From Muscardinus avellanarius (Eukaryota; Chordata; Mammalia; Rodentia; Gliridae): DNA of 64,000 bases. How positions within the stretch are numbered: the stretch's first letter is position 1; each line of letters begins with the position of its first letter. Where the stretch lies: positions 79,117,211-79,181,210 of the forward strand of contig OY726569.1 of the NCBI GenBank assembly GCA_963383645.1, given 5' to 3'. The notes under the pieces were generated by a model. The model worked only from the letters and a program-made list of their open reading frames with translations. It did no database searches and was not told where the DNA came from. This document shows positions 47,419 through 62,415 of this stretch, piece after piece. Made by a program: the position numbers and the translations under genes.

Positions 47419-48815
47419 TGTGTGTTACTGGGGATGGAACCCAGGGCCTTCTACCTCCGGGCTACACTCTCAGACCTATTTTATATTTTATTTGGAAACA
47501 GGGTCTCTTAAGCCAGCTGAAGCTGGCTTCAAACCTACATGATCCTCCTATCTGAGCCTCCCAAGCGAGGGCATTACAAGTGTTTACTACCATGCCCGGC
47601 GAATCAACAATTCTTGAACTCTTAACGAACCTTTTTGTCCTGAAATAGATCTAAGACAAAGATGGAGAATAAGTTTTGTAAATTAATAAAGAATTGAACA
47701 GGTTCAAGAGTTGTGGTGCACGCTTGTAAGGCCAGCATTCAGGAGGCGGAGATCGGAGGATCACGGTTTGCAGGCAGCCTCAGCTACTCAGGCCCTTCGC
47801 TATTCAGTGAGACCTTGCTTCAAATAATGAAAAAAGACTAAAAAATAAGGCTGGGGGTATAGGTCAGAGGTACAATGACCCTGATTTCCATCCCTGGTAT
47901 TGCCAAAAAAAAAAAAAAAAAAACCAGTAGGTGTGGTGGCTCACACTTATAATCCCAGCATTTGGGAGGCTGAGACAGGAGGATTTTGGTTTGCTTAGTG
48001 AGGCTCTTTGCAACTCAGTGAGATCCTGTTTCAAAATAAAGAATAAAAAATAGAGCAGGGTGTGGTATAGCTCAGAGGTAGAATGCCCCTGGATTCCATC
48101 CTCCATACCCTCACACACAAAAGAATTTAGAACTGTGTGATCTTCCTATCTGTAGCCGTTGACTTAACAAAGAAACTGAGTTTATTAATTTTTTAAGGTA
48201 AAGAAATATAGCCTGTTGATAGTATTTTATTAATGAAAGAAAGTTGAAAATGGTTTAATATTACTTCATTGTTGGCTCATGGTGTTTTTATGTCAAGTAG
48301 TTAATTATATACTGGGACCTGATGCTTGTGTGTATGATAATTAAAAACAATAAACCTAATCATGGGACAAACTTCAAAATGGAATTAGTGAGATGGAATT
48401 TATTTTTGTCAATAGATTGGAACAGTTTCAGGTCATACAAATGAGTAGCCTAAAGGGAAAGTTTTCAGTTGATTAATAGCCAGATGGGAGAAAAGCAGAT
48501 GTCTTGTTTCCCAAGAAAATTACATCTGTGAGATAACAAACCAGTTTATTTATTTGTTTGTTTTGTGGTACTGGGGGTGGAACCCAGGGGCTTTCTACCT
48601 CTGGGCTATACTCCTAGACCTATTTTTTATTTTATTTGGAAAGAGGGTTTCACTAAGTTGCTGAGAGCCTAAGTAGCTGAGGCTGACTTCGAACCTGTGC
48701 GATCCTCCTGTCTCAGCCTTCCAAGCGCGGGGATTACAAATGTGTGCCGCCACGTCCGCTCAAACCAGTTATTTATTTATTTTTTTTAATTAAAAACAGG
48801 TATATAATGTGATGT

Positions 48816-48872
<57 letters not shown>

Positions 48873-51800
48873 GCAGGTCTGGGGATGGAACCCAAGGTCA
48901 TTCGGTCATTCAAACTCTGAGCTACACCCCCTGCCCTATTTTTTTTTATTCTTTATTTTGAAACAGGGTCTCACTAAATTGCAGAGGGCCTCACTAAGTA
49001 TCTGAGGCTGTCCGTGAACCACAGTCCTCCAGTCTCAGCCTCCCAAATGCTGGGATTACAAGCATACGTCACCACGCTTGGCTATATAATGTATATTTTA
49101 TGTTTCTGCCTGTATATGAAAAATTGGAGGAGGTAATACAATAAAATATTAAGATAAAATTCTTGTTGTCCAAAGATAATTGGATTAGAAAATGAACCCA
49201 TTTAACATGCACAGCAAAAGTTTATTATAAAGTAAAAATTTGGTTGTGATTCAGTCTGGAAAAACAGGGCTCAAAATTATAAGAATAAGCTGATTTGCCA
49301 GATGTGGTGTCTCATGCTTGTAATCCCAGCATTTGAGAGGCTGAGACAGGAGGATCCAGGTTCGTGACCAGCCTCAGCTACTTAAGCCCTTTGCAATTCC
49401 ATGAGACCCTGTTTCAGAATAAAGAATTAATAAAATAGGGCTGGGGTATAGCTTGGAGGTAGAATGCTTCTAGGTTCCATCCCCAGTACCACAAAAACAG
49501 AAGAAAAAAAAAACGCTATTTTACCTGGCTGTGGTAGCACATGCCTATAATCTCAGAATTTAAGAGACTGAGATAGGAGGATCACAAGTTTGAGGCCAGT
49601 CTCAGCAGTGTAGCAAGACTCAGTAATTTAGAATGATCCTGTTTCAAAATTTTAAAAAGGGAAAAGGGCTTGACCTTTAGCTCAGAGGTAGGATGCTCCT
49701 GGATTTACTCCCCAGTATGCCCTCCCCCCAAAAAAAGAATAGGGACATTTTATTTTTGTGTGGTACTGGGGGTGGAACCCAGAGGCTTTCTACCTCCGGG
49801 CTATACTCCCAGACCTATTTTATACTTTATTTGGAAACAGGGTCTCACTAAGTTGCTGAGAGCCTCACTCAGTAGCTGAGGCTGGCTTTGAACCTGTGGG
49901 ATCCTCCTGTCTCAGCCTCCCAAGTGCGGGGATTACAAACGTGCACCACCACTCCCAGCATGAATAGGGACATTTTATATTTACTGGAATTGATATAAAT
50001 GAAATTATAGCACATTTTTAGAATGAACAAAAAAAGTGTAGATTGGCTTCCTGTGTTACAGTTTCTGTGACAGAGTTTATAGCAGCATTATATATCATCT
50101 TTTATTTACTTTTGGATATATTAAAAGGGATTTTTCAGTTTTACTAAGTTTCCATCCATTGGTATTCAGGCCTTTCCCTTTTGTAGTTCGTGTTGTAAAG
50201 TTGTTAGTTTTTAACTGGTATAAGACTTCTCTTCTGCAGGATGCTCAGCATTATCAGTAATTATCATTATCAGTAATGAGTTCTGGAGTTCTCCAACATC
50301 ACTTTCATAAAATTTTACATCCTTGTAATTGTAGTGCAGACTTATTATACTATTGTTGATTCTAGAAATCTGTAGAGCAGTTCTTTAGTGAAATTTAAGT
50401 GTGACAACTTTTTTTTGTGTGTGTGTGTGTGTGTGTGGTACTGGGGATGGAACCCAGGGACATTCTACCTCCAAGCTACACCCCCAGCCCAATATTTTCT
50501 TTATTTTGAAACAGGGTCTCACTGAGTTGCAGAGGGCCTTACTAAGTATCTGAGGCTGCCCACCTGTCTCAGCATCCCGAATGCTGGGATTACAAGAGTG
50601 AGCACCACCACGCCAGGCTTTTTTTTTTTTTTTTTTTTTTTCCGGGTCTGAGGATGGAACCCAGGGGCATTTGACCTCCGAGCTACACCCCCTGTCCTAT
50701 TTTTTTATTCTTTACTTTGAAACAGGGTCTCACTGAGTTGCAGAGGGCCTCACTGAGTAGCTGAGGCTGTCCGTGAACCACAATCCTCCAGTTTCAGCCT
50801 CCCAAATGCTGGGATTACAAGCGTGCACCACCACGCCCGGCTTTGTTTGTATTTTTTAAAAATGGAGGCACAAAGCCAGACATGGTGTCACACACCTGTA
50901 ATCCCTGTACTTGGGAGGGTGAGAAAGGAGGATCACAGGTTTGAGGCCCGGAGGTAGCAACTTAGCAAGACCCTTCTTGAAAATTAAGAATAAAATATAA
51001 TAGGGCTAAAGGCGTAGCTTAGAGGTAGAATTCTCTTAGGTTGAACCCTCAGCCCCCACCCCACAGATGCACAAAATAGACTTCTAGAAAATTAAATGAG
51101 AGTATATTTTGGGAGGTAAATCTGGCTGAGTCTATATTAGAATAAATATAGAATTTTGGGGTTTTTTTTTTGTGGTACTGGAGATTGAACCCAGGGGCAT
51201 TGTACTTTGAGCTCTCTCCCTCCCCCACTTTTTTTGTTTTGAAACAGAGTCTCACTAGGTTGTCAAGAATCTTGCTAGCCAGGGCGGGTGTGGTGGTACA
51301 CATGCTTATAATCCTAGTACTAAGACAGGAGGATCTCAGGTTTGCAGCCAGCCTCAGCTACTTAGGCCCTCTGCAGCTTAGTGAGACCTTGTTTCAAAAT
51401 AAAGACTAAAAATAGGGCTCAGTGGTAGAATGTTTCTGGGTTCCATTCCCATTACCACCAAAAAAAAAAAAAAAAAAGTCCTGTTAAATTGTTGGCTATC
51501 CTCTATTTTCCGATCTCAGCCTCTCAACTACTTGAATTACAGGTATCTGCCACCATTCCTAGCTAAATAGAAAGTATTTTAATCTAGCTATACCACTCCT
51601 GGGTATCTTTCCAAAGGGACTGAAATCAGAAAAATCATAGTAATATATGCATGTCTGTGTTTATAACAGCACAATTCACAGTTAGCCAAATTATAAAACC
51701 AATAATTGGTTTCCATCAGCAGATGAATGGATTACAAAATTATGGGATATATACAATGTAATTTTACTCAGTAGTCAAGAACAAAATAATGTCATTTGCA

Positions 51801-52401
51801 GGAAAATAGATAGAGTTGGAGAACATTACACTAAGTAAGATTATCCAGTCCCAGAAAGTGAAGGGTCATGTTTTTTTCCTATTATGTGGAAGCAAAGGAA
51901 TAATCAAGATACCAGAGAAACCTCAGGTAACGTGGAGTAACTTCATTGGAGGCAGGGAGGTGTTCTAAGGGAAAGAGGGCAGGGGATCAATGAAGGAATC
52001 ATTTCTATTGACATTGTATACATATGTGAGGATACCAATTGTGTACAAACGTGAGAATACCAATGTATTCAGTGTATGAATGGGGAGGGGGATGGAAAGC
52101 CCACCAAGTGTGTGCATGTATGTTATTCACTGTGAACTACATTATGATGAGAGACTGTAATGCACCAAAAGAAGAATTTTTTGAAAAAAGGATTTTAAGC
52201 CGGGCCTGGTGACATACGCTTGTAATCCCAGCATTCAGAAGGCTGAATCAGGAGGTTCGTGGTTCGCGGACAGCCTCAGCTACTTAGTGAGGCCCTTTGC
52301 AACTCAATGAGACCCTGTTTCAAAATAAAGAATAAAAAATAGGGCTGGGGTGTAGCTTGGAGGTAGAATGTCCCTGGGTTCCATCCCCAGACCCGCGCGC
52401 G

Positions 52402-52453
<52 letters not shown>

Positions 52454-55400
52454 ATTTTAAAACATATTTTTTTGTGTGTGTATGGTACTGGGAATTGAAC
52501 CCAGGGTGTTCTATCTCTAAGCGACGCCCCCAAATCTGTTTTATTTTTATTTTGAAACAGGATCTCAGTAGGTTACTGAAGGCCTCACTACTTTGCTGAG
52601 GCTGGCCTCAAACCTGTACTGTAATCCTTGTGTTTCAGTTTCCCAAGTACTAGGATTACAGATGTGCAGCACCAAACTGGGCAAACATTCTATATTGTAG
52701 TGTATGTCTGTATATCTGAGTATGGATAGACTAATGATTCAATGGGAATTTAAAAGAGGAAGGAATAGCCTGGTTTGTATTCCCAGTACTTTAGAGGCTG
52801 AGACAGGAGGATTGCAGGTTCAAAGTCACCTTCAGCAGCTTAATGAGACCCTGTTTCAAAATAAAAAAATAAAATAGGGCTAGGGGTGTAGCTCGGAGGT
52901 AGAGGCCCCTGGGTTCTACCCCCAGTGCCACAAAAATAAATAAAAGAGGGAGGAGAGCATTGAGGACAGAGAGAAAAGGCAGGACTATTTATTTGATTAT
53001 ATTTATTGATTATAAGACCCTCCTGGATACATTTGAAAAGACTAGCCAGGCGTGGTGGCGCACACTTGTAATCCCCGTGCTTCGGAGGCTGAGACAGTTG
53101 GATCGCACAGGTTTGAAGCTAGTCTCTGCTGGTTTAAGAGACCCTGTTTCCAAATAAAAAGTATAAAATATGTCTGGGAGTGTAGCTCGGAGGTAGAAAG
53201 CTCCTGGATTTCATTCCCAGTACCACCAAAAAGAAAAAAACTACAGGTTAGAAACAAGTAAAGCCCAGCATGGTGGCACACACTTGTAATCCCAGTATTC
53301 GGGAGGCTGAGACAGGAGGATCACACAGGTTCAAAGCCAGCCTCAGCTATTTACTGAGGCTCTCAGCAACTTAGTGAGACCCTGTTTCCAAATAAAATAT
53401 AAAATAGGTCTGGAAGTGTAGCCTGGAGGTAGAAGGCCCCTGGGTTCTGTCCCCTGTACCACCAAAAAGAAAAAGAGAAAAGAAAAAAGAAACAAGTAGA
53501 TAGGCAAATTGAAAGAATTTTCTTTGATCAGTAATGAGAGAGACTTCGCACCTCGAAAGCGTGTATTTTAAGAGTAGAGAAGCCGGGCGTGGTGGCGCAA
53601 GTTTGTAATCCCCGCGCTTGGGAGGTGGAGACAGGAGGATCGTGCAGGTTCGAAGCTAGCCTTGCTGGCTTAAGGGACCCTTTTCCAAATAAAATATAAA
53701 ATAGGTCTGGGAGTGTAGCCTGGAGGCAGAAGGGTTCCATCTTCAGTACCACCAAAAGAGAGGGCGGGGAGGGGGAGAGAGAAGTATGCTAAATTATAGA
53801 TGATTTATTTTTTATTTTATTTGTGTGTTTGTGTTACTAGGGATTGAACCCAGGGGCATTCTACCGCAAAGCTGTATCCCCAGCCCTATTTTATTTTTTA
53901 TTTTGAAGCAGAGTTTCACTAAGTTATGGAGACCCTTGTTAAGTTTTTGAAGCTGGTTTTTGTTTTTTCCAGAACTGGGGATGGAACCCATGGGCATTTA
54001 ACCTCTGAGGCACATCTCCAGCCTTATTTCTTTATTCTTTATTTTGAAACAGTCCCACTGAGTTGCAGAGGGCCTCACTAAGTAGCTGAGGCTGTTTGTG
54101 AACCAAGATCCCTCTGTCTCAGCCTCCCAAGTAATGAGATTACAAGCATGTGCCACCAGGCGGGCTCTGAAGCTGGTTTTGAATTTGTGATCCTCCTGCC
54201 TCAATCTCTCAAGCACTGGGATTATAGGAGTGTGCCACCACACCTGGCTACTATATGGTTTAATTTAAATGTATAAATTTGAGAAAGAAATGGAAACTTT
54301 TCTCTAGGTTTTTTTTTTTTTGTTTTTTTTTTTTTGTTTTTTTTTTCCTTTTGCAGTACTAGGGATTGAACCCAAGGGCATTCTACTTCCAGAGCAACAC
54401 CCCTCCCCTATTTTTTTATTCTTTATTTTGAAACAGAGTCTCACTATGTTGCAGAGAGCCTCACTAAGAAGCTGAGGTTGGCTGAAGAACCTGCCCATCC
54501 TCTTATCTCAGCCTCCCAAGTACTGGGATTACAAATGTGTACTACCAGGCCAGACTTTCTCTAGATTCTTAGTAAGATTTTGTTAATTTCTTTTCCTTTT
54601 TCAGTGCAGAGTATGTATGGGCAGAACACCGATACAAATGTAACTCCCTGTCAACACAAATTGTAGAGATACATGATTGTCAATTAAAATTCTTAAAAAT
54701 GATTTCTCTTGTAGGAACAGCAGCAGTATTGGTATCGACAGCACTTGCTTAGTTTGCAACAAAGGACAAAGGTGCATTTGCCAGGACACAAAAAGGGCCC
54801 TGCTGTAGCAAAGGATACACCAGAGCCCGTGAAAGAAGAAGGTACGGTACCTGCCAGCAGTCAAGTTTCAGAAACTCCTTCATCGGAGGAGCCCCCATTA
54901 CCACCTCCAAATGAGGAGGTACCACCTCCTCTCCCACCAGAGGAGCCCCAGGTAACCATGTAATTGATGTTTGGTGTTTATTAATGTGTTCAGCCTTTTT
55001 TCAGATTTATTTTTAATGCTTTTGTCATAAATGAATATATGGTTTTTTTGTATTCAAGTACCTCTAAAATTCTACTGGTGAAGTAATCAGATTTCTGCCA
55101 TATTAAGTTTAGAAAAGGACTTTTTTCCTGTTTTTTGTGAGAGTAAAGAAGTAGTCAAGTGTCTCTCAGCACTAAAGGGAGATGCCTGGATGTGTTCCTT
55201 AATGACAGCACAGGGCCTTAGTTGAGTCTCCATGCTTGAGGGCACTTGCCCTGGCTGTAGCCCAGACATTGCCACTGCTGATGGTGGCTCTGAGTAAGTT
55301 AGTTAACCATTCTGTACTTCACTTTCTTCATCTGCAAAATGGACATATTCAAATAATGGCTGTTGGAGAGTGCTGCAGAAGTATTAAATGTGGTCATCGT

Positions 55401-57562
55401 TGTCACACATGTCATAGTGACTGGAACATGAAAAGCTTTCACATTGGTCCAAAGGTTATTGTCCTTCCAACTAATAGAATTTAATGATTCCATCACAGTC
55501 CATTGGTGAAAAGTGACAAAAACAAATAAATACAAAAGAAAGAATGAAACAAAAAAGAAATTTCTCATCAAGTGAAAAGGATTATAATTGTAGGTTCTCT
55601 TTCTGCTGCTAGTTCTGTTTGGACCAAGAGTATTGTTTCAGTGAAGACTATGGACTTTACACATCCTTTGTGTTAGCGTTCACGATAGCAATATAGGGAA
55701 GACTCATTGTTTGTTTTTGTGGTACTGGGGATTGAACCCAGAGGCATTCTATCTTTGAGCTACACCCCAGCCTGATTTTATTTCTTATTTGGAAACAGGG
55801 TCTTGGCTAGGTTGATGAATCTTATTACTTGTTGAGTCTGTCCTTGAACCTGTGATCTTTCTGTCCTCAGCCTCCCAAGCACAGGGACTACAGACATGCA
55901 CCACCACTCCCCACTCAAGGGCCATTTTTTTTTTTCCTGGCACTGGGAATGGAATCCAGGGGTAATCTATCTCTGAACTACACTCCTAGCCCTATTTTTT
56001 ATTCTTTAAGGGTCTCCCTGAATTGTAAAGGGCCTCACTAAATAGCTGAGGCTGTCCTCGAACCGTGATCCTCCTGTCTCAGCTTCCCAAATGCTGAGAT
56101 TACAAGTGTGCGCCACCATGCCTGGCTTCAAGGACTCATTTTTTATCTAAATACAGAATAGCTTTCTTCTGTCTGCCTGAGTTGTAGAGATTTTGAACTT
56201 TATAAAATATTACATTTATAAAACATTAATTTGGTTGCTATTTTGTGACTTACATGAAAATATATCCTCTTCTACCTTTAGTCTGAAGACCCAGAAGAAG
56301 ATGCCAGGTTAAAACAGTTGCAGGCTGCGGCAGCACACTGGCAGCAGCATCAGCAGCATCGAGTTGGCTTCCAGTATCAGGGAATAATGCAGAAGCACAC
56401 TCAGTTACAGCAGATCCTTCAGCAGTACCAGCAAATTATACAGCAGCCACCACATATACAGGCGAGTGCTTCCGTAGCTGGCAAACAGGAAGTTGTCCCA
56501 GAGTTATTCCTGAAAGAGATTTGAGTATGAAGAACTAAAGATATCAAGTGTTGGCAATTAGATGTTTCCCAAGGGACACCTGAGTAGTTATCTGTCACAT
56601 TACCTTGGGGAATGATGGCTACAGTGGAGTCTCTAGGGGGAGGAATGGATAAAGTGGATTCTTCTGGTCCTGTCAGTGTGGCACAGATTGGAATTCTATT
56701 GCTAAGGGATTTAAGAGTCTGGGATTTTTGTGGGAGGGTACTAAGGATTGAACCCAGAGGCATTCTACCCCCAGCCCAATTTTATTTCTTATTTGAAAAC
56801 TGAGAACTGAGTTTCATTGGGTTGCTGAGAGCCTCACTGAGTTGCCAAGGCTGGCTTTGAATCTGTGATCCTCCTGTCTTAGTCTCCCAAGTACTGGAAT
56901 TATAGGCATGCACTACCACACCTGGCTACATCTTCTGTTTTGGAAATATAATTGCATTTCTTTCGTTAATGGATCACTTGTCATGATCTTAAGATGATCC
57001 ATAGTAACATTGAAAAGTTGAAAACGCTTATTACTGAGATAGCTGTTGACTTTAGTGGTTTGTTGGGTTTTCCAACTCTGTGATAACTTGTATAAATAAA
57101 CCAAAGGAAGAAAGAAAAGTGATCATCACTGAAGGATTTACAAGCTTATCCTTAGCCACCTAAAGTCTTTTTTTTTTTATATTTATTTTATTTTTATTTT
57201 TTATTTATTTTTTGGTGGTACTGGGGTTCCTGGAAGCCCTTCTTCCTCTGGGCTACACTCCCAGACCTATTTTATATATTTTTTTATTTGGAAACAGGGT
57301 CTCCTAAGCCAGCACACGCGGCTGGCTTCGAACCTGCACGATCCTCCTGTCTCCACCTCCCAAGCGCGGGGATTACAAGCGTGCGCCACCACGCCTGGCA
57401 CCTAGTCTTTAGTGTTTTAATTTCCTAAGGTTTTACCGAGTGTGGTGGCGCACGCTTGTAATCCCAGCATTTGGGAGGCTGAGACACGAGGATGCGGTTT
57501 GCAGACAGCCTCAGCTACTTAGTGAGACCCTTTGCAACTCAGTGAGACCCTGTTTTTTAAAT

Positions 57563-57617
<55 letters not shown>

Positions 57618-60600
57618 TTGGTGGCACTAGGGGTGGAACCCAGAGGCTTTCTACCTCCGGGCTATACTCCCAGACCTATTTTATATTTTATTTGGAAACA
57701 GGGTCTCACTAAGTAGCCTAGGCTGGCTTCAAACCTGTGCGATCCTCCTGTCTCAGCCTCCCAAGCGCAGGGATTACAAGCGTGTGCCACCACGCCTGGC
57801 TGAGACCCTGTTTTAAAATCAAGAATAAAACATAGGGCTGGGTGTGTAGCTCAGAGATAGAATGTCCCTGGGTTCCATCCCCAGTACTGCCAAAAAAAAA
57901 AAAAAAAAAAATCCTAAGATTTCACATGCTTTTGATTTTTAATATTTTAGTATATAATTGACTCATGAATATATCAAAATAATTTTCATCCCTTTGTTTG
58001 TAGACCATGTCTATAGATATGCAGCTGCGGCATTATGAGATGCAGCAGCAACAGTTTCAGCATCTCTACCAAGAATGGGAGCGTGAATTTCACCTGTGGG
58101 AGGAGCAGCTTCATTCCTATCCTCATAAAGATCAGCTTCAGGAGTATGAGAAGCAGTGGAAAACATGGCAGGGACATATGAAAGCTACGCAGTCCTATCT
58201 CCAGGAAAAAGTCACCTCGTTTCAGAATATGAAGAACCAGTATATGGGGAACATGTCCATGCCACCTCCTTTTGTTCCATATTCTCAGATGCCTCCACCT
58301 CTACCAACAATGCCCCCTCCAGTATTGCCTCCGTCTTTGCCACCACCAGTGATGCCCCCTGCCTTGCCTGCTACAGTGCCACCCCCTGGCATGCCCCCAC
58401 CTGTGATGCCACCTTCTCTGCCAACTTCTGTGCCCCCACCAGGAATGCCTCCGTCTCTTTCATCTGCAGGGCCACCACCAGTCCTTCCCCCACCTCCCCT
58501 CTCCTCTGCAGGGCCACCACCAGTCCTTCCCCCACCTTCTCTCTCTTCAGCAGCACCTCCACCCATCCTGCCCATCCCACCATTGTCTTCAGCTACACCT
58601 CCTCCAGGAATACCTCCCCCTGGAGTTCCACAAGGAATACCTCCTCCATTAACAGCCCCGGTTCCACCAGCCTCTGGTTCTCAGAGTTCACAAGTTCCAG
58701 AGAAACCTAGGCCAGCACTGCTTCCCACACCTGTGTCTTTTGGTTCAGGCCTACCCTCAACTTATCACCCTTCACTGCAATCAGAACAAGTGAATTCCAA
58801 ACCTCCTCTGAGCAAGTCTGTCCTGCCGTACAGTTCGTTCTCATCTGAGCAAGGACTTGGGGAATCTTCAGTTGCTCCATCTCAGTCCATCACTGTAGCC
58901 AAGGACATGCCAGGGAGATCAGGTGGCTTGCTTCCAGATCCTCCTAGAAGCAGTTACATGGAAGGTCCAAGAGGCCCAAGGTAGGTCTGCTTTTGTTGCT
59001 TGGTTCCTATTTATTTATTTTTTGGCTATTTTGTTGACTTATGCTGCATAGGCTTTGATGGAGTCAGAAGCTTAATTTATATGATTTTTGTATTTTCTTT
59101 GTACTTTTATGTAGTCCTGATTCAGTTATTAATGTTAGTATTATTCAATAATTAGACATGACATAATGTAATCTAGAAAAGGTAACATGCCTCCATTTTT
59201 TTTTGATGTGACTACTTTTATTTTTCTTTACCAATTATAGTCCAAAATAAATGTGATGTTTTAGAATAATGCTTATCTTTTCTTATGGTCACTTTTCAGC
59301 TTCAGAAATAGCATTTATTAAACTTACTATTTATTTTTTAATTTTTCATTTATTTTATGAATAATTAAATTCTGGTTGAAGATTAAATAAGCCAGTGTTC
59401 TACTGAAATAAGAAATTTGGTATAAGGGTAAATAGCATTTTTGTGTGTGTGTGTGGTACTGGGGATTGAACCCAGGGGCATTCTACCTCCAAGCTACACC
59501 CCAGCCCTATTTTTTATTCTTTATTTTGAAGCACAGTCTCACTGAATTGTGGAGGGCCTCACTAAGTAGCTGAGGCTGGCCACGAACCATCAATCCTTTT
59601 GGCTATTTTTTTTAAAGATCATTTATTTGTTCAGCAAATGTTTACCAAGTTCCTACTTTGTGCTTTCAGTGATGAATGTAATAGAACTGACAAAATCCCT
59701 ACCTCCAAGGAGCTTACATATATTTTTTCCTTAATTAGGAAGATATCTTTCTTTTGTTTGAACCACATTTTTATTTAGAAAAGAAAAAACTTAATGATCT
59801 CTAAGTTGCTTTTTTTTTTATACTTTTTCAAAAGTATTAAGTTCATCTTTCTTTCTTTCTTCTTTCTTTCTTTTTTTTTTTTTTTTTTTTTTGGTGGTAC
59901 TAGGGGTGGAACCCAGAGGCTTTCTACCTCTGGGCTATACTCCCAGAGCTTTTTTTTTTATATTTTATTTGGAAATAGGGTCTCGCTAAGGTGCCGAAAG
60001 CCTCACTAAGTAGATGAGGCTGGCTTCGAACCTGTGCGATCCTCCTATCTCAGCCTCCCAAGCGCGGGGATTACAAGCGTGCGCCACCACGCCCAGCTAA
60101 GTTCATCTTTCTAAGTTTGTAAGAATATATTTTTCTTTACAAGTTGACCTAAATAATAACTTTTCTATAGAAAAATAATATCAGTTTTTCCAGTTGGAAA
60201 TTGTAGTAGAAATACATGATCATTATAAAAAATTCAAACATTATAGAAAAGTATAAAGAAAAAGTTATTCACTTAATTTTCCAACATTGGGAAATAATTA
60301 TTTTAAAAGCCTGTGTCATAAACAAAGGATCATACTGAGTGTATGGTATTGTCTTGTAACTTGCCTTTTCCATTTATTTGTGTATTGCTTAACTTTTCAT
60401 CTCAGTATCAGTGGATCTGTGTCATCATTTTAAATTTAAGCCTTAGTTTAACATTTGAAAACAAAGATAAATCTTTTGTTCCCCAAGTTTAAAATTCTGG
60501 AAACTGTAGCAGAAAACTGCTTTCAAAATCAAAGCTAAGCCGGGCGTGGTGGCGCACGCTTGTAATCCCCGCGCTTGGGAGGCAGAGACAGGAGGATCGA

Positions 60601-62371
60601 AGCTTAGGAGACCCTGTTTCCACATTTTAAAAAAATGTAAAAATAGGTCTAGGAGTGTAGCCCGGAGGTAGAAGGGCTTCCAGGAACCCCAGTACCACCA
60701 AAAAAAAAAAAAAAAAAAATCAAAGCTAAGAGAAAGTTAAGCCTAATTAACATGAACTCCTTTGTGTGCCCAGAAACCTAGAGACTTTGCATACCTTATT
60801 ATCTCAGGGGAGTCTTCTCAACTTCTGAACTAGGCAGGATAGTCTGCATTTACTCTTTGCAGACTGGAGTTGAGAGGAAAAGTAGCATAGGATGTTGTGG
60901 CTGGGATAGTGGAACCAAGTCCATTCCCAAGTAGAGCTGAGTCACGAGACCCCAAAGCAAAAGCACTGTTTATGCATTGTACTCAGTGTCATTGTTCAAT
61001 TCATGCTGTCAGTAATTGCCAGTAATTACTAACTTGATTTATTTATGTCTTGATTTATTTAGTGGGTATCTTCTTGATTTGAATTTTAATCTATCTCCTG
61101 GTTTGAGCATTGCCTTTTAGGTCTGGAGAATAATTTATCAGAGAAGTATATCCTTAATACTTCATGAAATGTACTTTCCTGCTCCTTTGATTTCTATCAT
61201 GTTGATGTTTCTTAGCTTTGCAAATTTTTTTGAGTCTTTGCAAACTTTGAGTCTTTTCTTGCTTCAAATGTCCGGTGAATAATCTTACTACTAGAAGAAT
61301 CTTAGCAATCTGTCTGCTGCAGTTCCTCTTGACAGCAACTCAAAGTTGTGTTGCATTTAGTTTGCTATTCTGGTTCTTGTGTGCGTCACTATATTCTTCT
61401 CCATGATTTCATGAAGAAAAAACATGCCAATATATGGCTGATAAGTCTAGAATCTGCAGCTTTTTGATCCACTTTTAAGTTAGTTGTCCTTCCTGCGGCA
61501 AGCAATTGATGGACTCTGAGCTTTGGCACCATAAGTAATACTGCTGTATAGGTGTTGATAATGTTCTGGAAAGCTTATTTTATTTTATAGTATTGGGGAT
61601 TGGGACATTCTACCTCTGAGCTATACTCCCAGCCCTATTTATTTGGTGGTACTGGGGTTGGAACCCAGAGGCTTTCTACCTCCGGGCTATACTCCCAGAC
61701 CTTTTTTTATATATATATTTTATTTGGAAACAGGATCTCACTAAATTGCTGAAAGCCTCACTACGTAGCTGAGGCTGGCTTCGAACCCGTGCGATCCTCC
61801 TGTCTCAGCCTCCCAAGTGTGGGGATTACAAGTATGCGCCACCACATCCGGCCCCAGCCCTATTTTTTATTCTTTATTTTGAAACAGGGTTTCACTAAGT
61901 TGTGGAGAATCTCACTAATTTGCTAAGTGAACCTGTGAACCTGTGATCCTCCTGCTTTAGCCTATCAAGTACTGGGATTATGAATGTGGGCCTCCACACT
62001 CGGCTTTGGAAAGTTTATTTTTTGCATTTAATCTAATTGTGTTTCTGTAACTTTTACCTGTTAATTCTAGATCTGCCTGTATGGAGCAACACAGAATAAA
62101 TTTTCCTGTCCCTTTCTATAAAGTGTCAGTATTGTTATTTAAAACTTACACCCTAGCCAGTTGTGGTAACATACGCCTATAATCCAAGTACTGGGAGGCT
62201 GAGACAGGAGGATCAGGGTTCATGGCCAGCCTCAGCTACATAGGCCCTCCACAACTTAATGAGACCCTGTTTCAAAATAAAGAAGAAAAAAATTGGCTCG
62301 GAGGTAGAATGCTCCTGGGTTCAATTCCCAGCAACACACACACACACATGCTCCTGAGTTCAATTCCCAGC

Positions 62372-62415
<44 letters not shown>

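Noticed and set aside
58156..58710. 184-codon open frame overlapping YLPM1 exon 4 in another frame (and Gly-rich minus frames at 58285-58583)
   Set aside because: It results from the proline-codon repeats. It has no independent start context, and its sequence looks like frame-shifted CCN repeats.
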